Part shown: positions 44,214 to 50,301 of the stretch, piece by piece | Numbering within the stretch: position 1 is the first letter of the stretch | Layout: each line of letters starts with the position of its first letter | Source: an uncultured Planctomycetaceae bacterium | Lineage (GTDB): Bacteria > Planctomycetota > Planctomycetia > Planctomycetales > Planctomycetaceae | Length of the DNA: 64,000 nucleotides | Assembly (NCBI GenBank): GCA_937916515.1 | Contig: CALFSX010000214.1 | Location: forward strand, 1-64,000 | Reading direction: 5' to 3' | Position numbers and translations under genes: made by a program | The notes under the pieces: model-generated | Database searches by the model: none | The model's input: only the letters and a program-made list of their open reading frames with translations | Told to the model about the DNA's origin: nothing

Positions 44214-44365
44214 CAAGAATTGATGAAACGTTTCGCGCTCTACCAAACTGAGCTACGGCCCCGAAATACAGCCTCCAGGAAGCTGCCGGAATGGAGCCGA
44301 TGGGATTCGAACCCATGACCTCGTGAATCAGAATCATGTAGTTCCATCTGCATTCGTAACAAAGG
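44201..44365 (-). ncRNA. Y RNA 4 (YrlA-like) with complete circularly permuted tRNA module
   Basis: About 165 nt. The lower stem pairs CCTTTGTTACGA (44354-44365) with TCGTAACGAGGG (44201-44213). It is followed by the conserved Ro-binding core: GAATGC plus TGGAACTACAT on one side and TTCATCAATTCTTG on the other, with an upper stem GATGGAAC/GTTTCATC. Inside lies a tRNA in permuted order: T arm 44300-44316 (ATGGG-TTCGAAT-CCCAT), acceptor 3' strand CGGCTCC at 44293-44299, a 30-nt cap (44263-44292) holding a small hairpin, acceptor 5' strand GGGGCCG at 44256-44262, TA, and the D arm GCTC-AGTTTGGTA-GAGC at 44237-44253. The acceptor strands form 7 bp with one G-U. Tools may miscall it as a split or partial tRNA. 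It resembles the tRNA-like module described for bacterial YrlA RNAs. Confidence 0.9.
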
Positions 44366-44377
44366 ATTTTCGAAGCT

Positions 44378-44417
44378 GGAAAGCAGAGCCTAAGTTATAG
44401 AAGGCCTGCGGCTTTCC
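44378..44417 (-). other. Strong hairpin between Y3 and Y4
   Basis: On the minus strand GGAAAG and CTTTCC enclose a second helix CAG-GCCT/AGGC-T-CTG with one bulged T and a 10-nt loop. It lacks the Ro-binding core, so it is not a fifth Y RNA; it could be a processing site or terminator between Y3 and Y4. Confidence 0.6.
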
Positions 44418-44436
44418 ACTTTTGTAACACGTTTAA

Positions 44437-44542
44437 CAAAAGTACTCAGCGACAAGGATTGATGAGATTTTCCGTTTTCACGGAGCGAGATTCGAACTCA
44501 CAAAACCGATGTAATCCCACCAGCATTCGCTGAGTATTTTTG
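44437..44542 (-). ncRNA. Y RNA 3 with reduced tRNA-like module
   Basis: About 106 nt. The lower stem CAAAAATACTCAGCGA / TCGCTGAGTACTTTTG pairs at 15 of 16 positions. The Ro-binding core is GAATGCTGG-TGGGATTACAT with CTCATCAATCCTTG, and the upper stem is GGTGGGAT/ATCTCATC with G-U pairs. Inside, a T arm (GTGAG-TTCGAAT-CTCGC, 44485-44501) is directly followed by a 5-bp helix TCCGT-GAAA-ACGGA (44471-44484) that replaces the acceptor stem with a GAAA tetraloop cap; the D arm is missing. It reads as an intermediate between the full tRNA mimic and a plain Y RNA. Confidence 0.88.
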
Positions 44543-44572
44543 TGCGCGATCCCGTTTGAAGGGAACGAGCAC
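44542..44572 (-). other. Hairpin between Y2 and Y3
   Basis: GTGC...GCAC and TCCC...GGGA form two stacked 4-bp helices separated by a small internal loop on the minus strand. It touches the end of the Y3 stem and could guide processing of the array transcript. Confidence 0.45.
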
Positions 44573-44590
44573 TGTCTAAAGAAAGCAAAC

Positions 44591-44659
44591 CGAAAGTCGA
44601 CAAGGGTTTGTTGAGACGTGGACATGGGTAAATGTAGTCCCAACGGCATTCGACTTTCG
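44591..44659 (-). ncRNA. Y RNA 2, minimal form without tRNA module
   Basis: About 69 nt. A perfect 10-bp lower stem CGAAAGTCGA/TCGACTTTCG is followed by the Ro-binding core GAATGCCG-TTGGGACTACAT and CTCAACAAACCCTTG, an 8-bp upper stem GTTGGGAC/GTCTCAAC with one G-U, and a 19-nt loop. No T or D arm is present. The gap to Y1 is only 9 nt, so the two are probably cut from one transcript. Confidence 0.9.
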
Positions 44660-44668
44660 TGTTTTGAA

Positions 44669-44801
44669 GAGGCTGACAAGTGTTTGCTGAGATATATGCC
44701 GTATGCTCTATCCAGTTGAGCTACTGACTGCCGAAGCACTCAGGCAGGACTCGAACCTGCAACCTTACGGTTAAAATGTAATCCCAACGGCATTCAGCCT
44801 C
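44669..44801 (-). ncRNA. Y RNA 1 (YrlA-like) with complete permuted tRNA module and UUCG cap
   Basis: About 133 nt. Lower stem GAGGCTGA/TCAGCCTC; Ro-binding core GAATGCCG-TTGGGATTACAT with CTCAGCAAACACTTG; upper stem GTTGGGAT/ATCTCAGC. Inside is a permuted tRNA: anticodon-type helix CCGTA (44766-44770)/TACGG (44699-44703); T arm GCAGG-TTCGAGT-CCTGC (44744-44760); acceptor strands CTGAGTGC (44736-44743) and GCAGTCAG (44724-44731), 7 of 8 paired, closed by a C(UUCG)G tetraloop; TA; and D arm GCTC-AACTGGATA-GAGC (44705-44721). The Y stem occupies the place of the anticodon loop. This is the first Y RNA behind rsr. Confidence 0.92.
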
Positions 44802-44810
44802 AGTTTCCAA

Positions 44811-44826
44811 CAAGGGCTTCGCCCAA
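44811..44826 (+). repeat. Dispersed repeat, copy I (partial)
   Basis: AACAAGGGCTTCGCCC, only the start of the repeat, immediately beyond the 5' end of Y RNA 1. Confidence 0.65.
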
Positions 44827-44902
44827 CGCCGTTAAGGATTCTTGAGCGGGAAAACAGTGAGCTTAAGCGAGAGATCGCAGTCTGAAGTTTGGGTGTGTTT
44901 AA

Positions 44903-45096
44903 GTCACGAAGTGACGGTAGGTATTAGCCACGGGCGCGAGCCCGTGGAACAGCATTCAACAGTCGTTTTCAGTCCTGAAGGGACGACAGGCAACAACGCG
45001 AAATGATACGCCTATCGTCCCTTCGGGACTTTCCGTCTGACTTTTTGCAAACCACGGGCTCGCGCCCGTGGCTACTACCTGCCGTCACTTCGTGAC
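44903..45096. repeat. 194-bp nested inverted repeat (REP-like)
   Basis: GTCACGAAGTGACGG at the left end mirrors CCGTCACTTCGTGAC at the right. Nested inside are AGGTA/TACCT, two CCACGGGC-CGAGCCCGTGG palindromes (one per arm) and CCTGAAGGGACGA mirrored by TCGTCCCTTCGGGA. Each arm folds on itself and the two arms also pair. It lies between rsr and the Y RNA array and would form a very large hairpin in the operon transcript. Confidence 0.85.
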
Positions 45097-45170
45097 TGAA
45101 ACGCATTCGGCATTACAGCCTCTTCCCCCACTTTAAACAGCGTTTTTGCTTTTTAAAATCCTTCACGGCG

Positions 45171-45252
45171 CTGGGCTTCACCCTTGACCCAGTGGCGTGG
45201 CCTGCGAAAGCACGTGGAACGTTTCAATCGCCGAGCCGCTCCGTTGTCGCTA
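45171..45252 (+). repeat. Dispersed 84-bp repeat, copy E
   Basis: Contains CTGGGCTTCACCCTTGACCC (hairpin weakened), GTGGCGTGGCCTGCGAAA and the complete AATCGCCGAGCCGCTCCG end. Antisense to the rsr-rtcB operon; not beside a plus-strand stop codon. Confidence 0.85.
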
Positions 45253-45303
45253 CGATCAACGTGCTCGCACCGTACGCTTCATTTTCAGTAAGACTCTAAA
45301 TCA

Positions 45304-45353
45304 GTGGATGGACCGCAGAGCATGCGATCTTCGAGCGTACTCTGCAAATCCAC
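45304..45353 (-). other. Hairpin just downstream of rsr
   Basis: GTGGAT/ATCCAC outside and GCAGAG/CTCTGC inside form a long hairpin 15 nt after the rsr stop codon. There is no U-tract, so it may stabilise the rsr message or be a processing site rather than a full terminator. Confidence 0.5.
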
Positions 45354-45367
45354 ACACCGTTAATGCC

Positions 45368-46942
45368 CTAAATTGAAATCTTCTCGATTTCATTCACCCA
45401 ATGTCCTTCACTGAAGCGTCCGTGAGCCACGTCCGCGATCAATTGGAACACATGGTCGCTGAAACCACCAACGTTGATGATGTCCGCCGATTCCTTTGCC
45501 TGCGTTGTTCCGTAGGGCTGGATATCGATGCAAATCATCTTCGCCTGACGATTTCGTTTCTTGAACACGTTCCACTGGCTCATTGTTTCAGTCGCCAGCT
45601 TTCCGGCCCATGCCCGATTTGTATCAATCCATGATTCGTTGTCGGAAACATAGATGATCAGATCGCCTTTGGCATTCTGCTTATTCAAATGCGCCAGCGG
45701 AGCACTGCAGTTGGTTCCGCCAGACGGTAACTTCGCCAGCTTCTCAGCATTTGTCATTACCGAATCTTTAGGATTCAAGCGGCAGTTCACGACATGATCA
45801 CTGAACGGAACAACCTCCGTGTTCGGATTGCGTCGCATCACAGCAGCTGCCACAAGAGCCGCCACATCGATGCAACGTGTTGCCGTTGTTGCACCCGCAC
45901 GGTATCCAGTAACGGGTGAATGCATGGATCCCGAAATGTCCGGGAAGACATACACTTTTCCGTCGACGCCGGGCACGTTTTGCGTCGCGATTTCCATCGC
46001 ATCCTGCAACGCATTCCGAACATCAGATGGCACCGCCTGATCAACATTGTTCCATGCCGTCAACAATTGGTATGGGAAGACTTTCGCTTTTCGAATCAGC
46101 TCTACATTTCGCAAGCGATTCGCGATTACCTTCACCATTTCCTTGTTGTTGAAGACACCGTGTCGAGCAAACGTGTTCAAGTTCATTCGCGTCATTTGCC
46201 ATGAAGCATTGCGAGCAATCCGTTCCCAGTCTGCCTTCGTCAGCGGCAACGCTGTCAGCATTTGGAAAGGCACATCCGGAGCAACCACCTTTCCAGGGTT
46301 TGTGTTCCGTTTGAACTTTTCGTATTGCTGCACAATTTCGGGCAGGTCATCTTTGTTGCACTCCTTGCCGATCAGATAAGCGAACAATGCGTTACGTGAA
46401 GCTGATGCAGGCTTGGGATGCACCATCTTGACGACGTCTGCCAGTGAAGGGTCGTTTCCGACGGAACCTGCAAACAACTGCTTGTCGGTTTTTGCTTCCA
46501 TCCACTGTAAGATCAATCGCTTTGGCAATGTTCCCAGGCTCTTTCGACCAACAACTCCTGAACGCATGATCTGCACAAAGTTTCGCAGCATCTTTGGGTT
46601 GTCGATCACTCGATCAAAAATTTCCGCCAGCAGGCCTGGTGACTTCACGGACAGGATCGCGCACAACAGGGCCGGCATGTCTTTCATGTAACCGGACTGT
46701 CGAGCGTACAAGGCAGTTTTCGCGATGAACTCCGGGCTGATTTCTGCAGTCAGCTTTAGAACCGTTTCCAGTTGTTCTGCACCAGATGCGTAGAACGTCT
46801 GGCTAAGTGAACCAGTGGCTGCATATTGAGCCAGCTGATGCTTAGCTGTCATGGAATAAGCTCGGCCACCCGCTTCGTTAACCGTGTCGGCCAAAACAGG
46901 TTGCTTACCAAAGAAGCTCTGAAAAAGTGATTTGTTCGCCAT
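45368..46942 (-). CDS. rsr: Rsr, bacterial Ro60 orthologue (TROVE plus VWA domains)
   Basis: A 524-residue ring-shaped RNA-binding protein. Residues about 15-330 form the TROVE HEAT-repeat ring (LKLTAEISPEFIAKTALYARQ, RNALFAYLIG, MTRMNLNTFARHGVF). From about 330 follows a von Willebrand A domain with the MIDAS motif DISGS (D335, S337, S339), SGGTNCSAPL and YVSDNESW. Ro proteins bind Y RNAs on their outer face and pass misfolded or single-stranded RNA through the ring, in bacteria tethering PNPase. The start has AGGAG 10 nt upstream. It is the first gene of the operon with the Y RNAs and rtcB, behind a sigma-54-type promoter and divergent from rtcR. Confidence 0.96.
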   Translation of the reverse strand: MANKSLFQSFFGKQPVLADTVNEAGGRAYSMTAKHQLAQYAATGSLSQTFYASGAEQLETVLKLTAEISPEFIAKTALYARQSGYMKDMPALLCAILSVKSPGLLAEIFDRVIDNPKMLRNFVQIMRSGVVGRKSLGTLPKRLILQWMEAKTDKQLFAGSVGNDPSLADVVKMVHPKPASASRNALFAYLIGKECNKDDLPEIVQQYEKFKRNTNPGKVVAPDVPFQMLTALPLTKADWERIARNASWQMTRMNLNTFARHGVFNNKEMVKVIANRLRNVELIRKAKVFPYQLLTAWNNVDQAVPSDVRNALQDAMEIATQNVPGVDGKVYVFPDISGSMHSPVTGYRAGATTATRCIDVAALVAAAVMRRNPNTEVVPFSDHVVNCRLNPKDSVMTNAEKLAKLPSGGTNCSAPLAHLNKQNAKGDLIIYVSDNESWIDTNRAWAGKLATETMSQWNVFKKRNRQAKMICIDIQPYGTTQAKESADIINVGGFSDHVFQLIADVAHGRFSEGHWVNEIEKISI

Positions 46943-46994
46943 GATGCTTGACTCCTGTTTCGTCCATTACTTGTGTTTGATAAGACAATCACAA

Positions 46995-47010
46995 GGCAGC
47001 AGGCGTGCCA
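46995..47010 (-). promoter_or_regulatory. Sigma-54 promoter of the rsr-Y RNA-rtcB operon
   Basis: On the minus strand TGGCACG-CCTG-CTGCC matches the -24/-12 consensus TGGCACG-N4-TTGCA, with exactly 12 nt from the GG to the GC doublet. Transcription would start near 46984, about 42 nt ahead of the rsr ATG. The divergent gene encodes a sigma-54 activator, as expected. Confidence 0.88.
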
Positions 47011-47020
47011 AAACAAACAC

Positions 47021-47037
47021 GAGTTTTCGAGAAACTC
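47021..47037. promoter_or_regulatory. 17-bp palindrome close to the sigma-54 promoter
   Basis: GAGTTT-TCGAG-AAACTC lies 11 bp upstream of the -24 element. It is too close for a typical enhancer, but could bind a repressor or IHF-like factor; function unknown. Confidence 0.35.
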
Positions 47038-47122
47038 CATAAATCACCTGCAGCAAACATTTTACGTCTCAAAAAAGGCATCAATGCCGCTGGAAGCGAC
47101 AATTCAGGAGCCAAGCGTTAAG

Positions 47123-47154
47123 ATACCCAATGATAGACGTCTATCCTGTGGTAT
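47123..47154. promoter_or_regulatory. 32-bp interrupted dyad, candidate RtcR enhancer site
   Basis: ATACC-N4-GATAGACGTCTATC-N4-GGTAT: a perfect 14-bp central palindrome flanked symmetrically by a second pair of 5-bp arms. Its centre is about 155 bp upstream of the predicted sigma-54 start site and about 210 bp ahead of rtcR, the usual place for an enhancer bound by a sigma-54 activator. Confidence 0.7.
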
Positions 47155-47255
47155 ATTTATCGACTGCTTCCCTGATAAGGGCAGAGCGAATCCGAAACGC
47201 TCGATCACGCTGTCTTCAAACAATTGAACTTGTTCACCTTGAGTCATATACCCAG

Positions 47256-47339
47256 AGCGACAACCGAGCGGCTCGGCGATTAGTACTTTCCACCTTCTCT
47301 CACATGCCACGCCACAGGGTCAAGGGCGAAGCCCTTGTT
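47256..47339 (-). repeat. Dispersed 84-bp repeat, copy F
   Basis: Inverted full-length copy, close to copy B, with intact CAAGGGC-TTC-GCCCTTG hairpin. Its hairpin end lies 10 bp ahead of the rtcR start codon, where a ribosome site would be expected. Confidence 0.9.
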
Positions 47340-47349
47340 GGATTGTTCG

Positions 47350-48948
47350 ATGAAAAAGAAGACTGTTGTTATTGGGATCCTGGGAACTCAGCTGGATGCA
47401 GGCCGCGACCGCAAGCGTTGGGAAAAGTGGCGCCCGACAGTGTCTGCCTGTCAGCACGACGACCTGCTGATTGATCATTTCGAATTGCTTTACCCGATCA
47501 GTCATCACACACTGGCCAAAAGCATCAAAGCCGACCTGACATCCGTCTCACCCGAAACAAATGTTCAATTGCACAACGTCGAATTCGAAGACGCGTGGGA
47601 TTTCGAAGAAGTTTTCGGGACGTTACATGAGTTCGCTCGCGGTTACGAATTCAATACAGAAGCCAACGATTACCTGATTCACATCACGACAGGTTCGCAC
47701 GTTCAGCAAATCTGTTTGTTTCTGTTGACTGAGTCGCGACATCTGCCAGGCACACTGCTGCAGACCAGCCCGCCAAAGCGAAAGATGTACGGTACTCACC
47801 CAGGAACGTACTCAATTATCGACCTCGATCTTTCTCGCTACGACGCACTGGCTGCTCGGTTTGCTGTTGAGCAGCAGGAAGGCCAGCAGTTCCTGAAGTC
47901 TGGCATTGAAACTCGCAACAAGGCCTTCAACGATATGATTGAACGGATCGAGCGTGTCGTAATCGCCAGCACGGCTCCCATCCTTCTAACCGGACCGACG
48001 GGTGCGGGCAAGACTCATCTGGCGCGTAAAATCTATGAACTCAAACGCCGCCGCGAACAAATTCGAGGCGACTTCGTCGAGGTCAACTGCGCGACGCTGC
48101 GAGGCGACCAAACGATGTCCGCTTTGTTTGGTCATGTGAAAGGGGCGTTTACAGGAGCAGCGGTGGCTCGTATGGGGCTACTGAAATCGGCGGATGGTGG
48201 ATTGTTGTTTCTGGATGAAATCGGTGAACTTGGCCTTGATGAACAAGCCATGCTATTGCGAGCCATTGAAGAAAAACGTTTCTTACCAGTCGGTTCTGAC
48301 AAAGAATCAGAAGCTGACTTTCAGTTGATCGCGGGTACCAATCGTGAATTGACTGAACGAGTTGCTGCAGGTCTGTTTCGCGAAGATCTGTTTGCGAGAA
48401 TCAATCTGTGGACATTCCAGTTACCAGGCCTCGCTCATCGGGTCGAGGATATTGAACCGAATCTGGAATTCGAACTGGAACGCCAATCAGGGGGAATCGG
48501 GCAGAAGACCAGCATGACTCGGGAAGCCCGGCAGGAGTTCCTGGACTGGGCGACGTCAACATCCGCCAGCTGGTCAGCAAATTTCCGCGACCTGACTGCG
48601 GCCGTAACCAGAATGGCGACTTTGGCCGGCGACGGTCGAATCGGAGTCGAGGAAGTCCGAGAAGAAATTCAACGTCTGAGCGAATCGTGGGGAACAGACT
48701 CGGGCGGAATAGCATCGAAAGGTTTGCAACAGTTTCTAACAGAGGATCAGATTGCCGGTATTGACCTGTTCGATCAGGCTCAACTGGCAGCCGTGTTGGG
48801 TGTGTGTCGACAGGAAAAAACTCTGGCCGCGGCTGGGCGCAGGCTGTTTGCGGTGTCGCGAAGAACACGATCATCAACGAACGATTCGGATCGGCTTAGA
48901 AAATATCTTGCCAGGTTTGAGCTTGATTGGAAGACGGTTTGCGAGTGA
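47350..48948 (+). CDS. rtcR: RtcR, CARF-domain sigma-54-dependent activator of the RNA-repair operon
   Basis: 532 residues from the ATG at 47350; MKKKTVVIGILGTQLDAG is the usual family start. Residues 1-185 are the CARF-type sensory domain, thought to bind oligonucleotides with cyclic-phosphate ends. The AAA+ domain has Walker A GPTGAGKT (215-222), the sigma-54-contacting GAFTGA loop (265-270) and Walker B LLFLDE (285-290). The C-terminal region (AAVLGVCRQEKTLAAAGRRLF ... NDSDRLRKYLARF) is the DNA-binding part typical of RtcR. It is divergent from rsr across 407 bp holding the sigma-54 promoter and a candidate enhancer dyad. No ribosome site is seen; a dispersed repeat ends just before the start codon. 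Confidence 0.96.
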   Translation: MKKKTVVIGILGTQLDAGRDRKRWEKWRPTVSACQHDDLLIDHFELLYPISHHTLAKSIKADLTSVSPETNVQLHNVEFEDAWDFEEVFGTLHEFARGYEFNTEANDYLIHITTGSHVQQICLFLLTESRHLPGTLLQTSPPKRKMYGTHPGTYSIIDLDLSRYDALAARFAVEQQEGQQFLKSGIETRNKAFNDMIERIERVVIASTAPILLTGPTGAGKTHLARKIYELKRRREQIRGDFVEVNCATLRGDQTMSALFGHVKGAFTGAAVARMGLLKSADGGLLFLDEIGELGLDEQAMLLRAIEEKRFLPVGSDKESEADFQLIAGTNRELTERVAAGLFREDLFARINLWTFQLPGLAHRVEDIEPNLEFELERQSGGIGQKTSMTREARQEFLDWATSTSASWSANFRDLTAAVTRMATLAGDGRIGVEEVREEIQRLSESWGTDSGGIASKGLQQFLTEDQIAGIDLFDQAQLAAVLGVCRQEKTLAAAGRRLFAVSRRTRSSTNDSDRLRKYLARFELDWKTVCE

Positions 48949-49000
48949 CAAGACTCATTGATACTTAAGTCCCACGCACAGAGGTTAGTGCGGGGCAGCC

Positions 49001-49921
49001 TTACATCGCGACAAGTTGCTGCATTGTTGAGATCACCGTTTCCAGATCTCCCACAATAACGAACGACTGAAAAGCGTAGTCGCCAGCGGCAACTCCATCT
49101 TTGTTTCGAATACGAAAGACCGAATTCCATTTGACGACCTCTTGACCGCGAAAATTCCAGCGACCGTAGCCTGCGTTTTCAAATCCCGGCGAAGGTTGCC
49201 CGGGCGAATAGATGGCCATCGCGTGACTGCCGGATTCGGTTGAGAAGATAATTGGATGAGCCTGTTCACCGGGGCCATCCGATAGTGGGGATGTTTGCCC
49301 TGTTTCGATGTTGAAGGTCAGAAAATTCGAGAATTCCGGCGGCATATATCCAGTGACCGCTTCGAACTGCGCGAAGGTGTGGAATTCGTTGATTGGCAGT
49401 GAGAACGTGACATCGTATTGAATGACGTTCGGAAAATTCCGGTAGCCGATGGTGACTCGTTTTGTCAGCAGATGGTTCGACAGCAAAGTCGTGTTCTTGG
49501 CGGGATTTGGCCCCGACTTCTCGCCAGGACGCAGCCAAAACGCCATCTGCGAAGTTGTTTGCAAAGTATTGCCTTCTGCAATCAGGTGCAGCAATTGACT
49601 GGTGGATGTCGGGCCCGCTCCGTCAGCTCGGGAGCCGGCTTCTGTGGGATTAAACGATTCCCCTGAAAAACGGGTGTTTAAGTCCAGATTGGACGCCGAT
49701 TGCAATTGGCGACCGTGATCTGTGCTGTTGATAAATTCCTTGTTTTTCCACGTCAACGAATGAATGGCTCCCGCAAGTCGGGTGGTCGTTTTGATGACGA
49801 TCTCCGAATCGCCGTAGGGAGCTCGAATTTCAGCGTCGGCGTTGGGTGTTTGTGCGTAGACGCATTCCGTCGATAAAATGCAAAGAATGGGAACGATGAA
49901 TCGAAAGCTGTGGAAGTTCAT
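49001..49921 (-). CDS. Secreted protein of unknown function
   Basis: A 306-residue protein with a signal peptide (cleaved near VYA-QTP). It is beta-rich throughout: IRAPYGDSEIVIKTTTRLAGAIHSLTWKNKEFINSTDHGRQLQ, TKRVTIGYRNFPNVIQYDVTFSLP, FEAVTGYMPPEFSNFLTFN and GYGRWNFRGQEVVKWNSVFRI. The early pattern (a strand, then 'W.nkEfi...dhGRqlqs') recalls galactose-mutarotase-like folds in carbohydrate enzymes, but I cannot place it in a family. It is convergent with rtcR and has no obvious link to RNA repair. Confidence 0.72.
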   Translation of the reverse strand: MNFHSFRFIVPILCILSTECVYAQTPNADAEIRAPYGDSEIVIKTTTRLAGAIHSLTWKNKEFINSTDHGRQLQSASNLDLNTRFSGESFNPTEAGSRADGAGPTSTSQLLHLIAEGNTLQTTSQMAFWLRPGEKSGPNPAKNTTLLSNHLLTKRVTIGYRNFPNVIQYDVTFSLPINEFHTFAQFEAVTGYMPPEFSNFLTFNIETGQTSPLSDGPGEQAHPIIFSTESGSHAMAIYSPGQPSPGFENAGYGRWNFRGQEVVKWNSVFRIRNKDGVAAGDYAFQSFVIVGDLETVISTMQQLVAM

Positions 49922-50036
49922 AAAATCAAATCAGCAGTGAGCAGGTTTGGGCAAGTTGACGATACAAAATAGCGACTCTGCCCAGCATCGGCATCCGCCG
50001 AGTCTGCGAACCTGATCTAATTTTCAAGCAAATCCC

Positions 50037-50258
50037 ATGACCGAACCCGACGGAAACAACGAAGTAGAAGAATCAATTAAACTGGATCAGTTTCTAAAGC
50101 TGGCAGATCTGGCTCCATCTGGTGGAGCCGCCAAGCAGCTGATTCGTTCCGGCGCTGTAAAAGTGAACGGCGAAGAGGAAGTTCGACGCGGTCGCAAGCT
50201 GCACCACGGCGATGTCGTTACGCTTAACGGCGAAGACTATGTGATTGAAGTAACGTAG
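50037..50258 (+). CDS. S4-domain RNA-binding protein (YbcJ/YaaA-like)
   Basis: A 73-residue protein that is nearly all one S4 domain: IKLDQFLKLADLAPSGGAAKQLIRSGAVKVNGEEEVRRGRKLHHGDVVTLNGEDYVIEV. The two-helix L-shaped motif with G-x-V-x-V-N-G and R(R/K)-G-(R/K)-K is complete. Such small S4 proteins bind structured RNA, often ribosome-related. A GNAT gene follows 43 bp later on the same strand. Confidence 0.9.
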   Translation: MTEPDGNNEVEESIKLDQFLKLADLAPSGGAAKQLIRSGAVKVNGEEEVRRGRKLHHGDVVTLNGEDYVIEVT

Positions 50259-50301
50259 CAGCTGCTACAGTGCGACGTCTTGGGCAGGAAGGCGCGGAAC
50301 G

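Noticed and set aside
44237-44316. Partial or split tRNA genes
   Set aside because: The halves are in reversed order and each sits inside a Y RNA with a Ro-binding stem. They are tRNA mimics, not tRNA genes.
44446-44739. 97-codon minus-strand open frame over the Y RNA array
   Set aside because: It overlaps Y RNAs 1-3 and has no coding features; an artefact of the structured RNAs.
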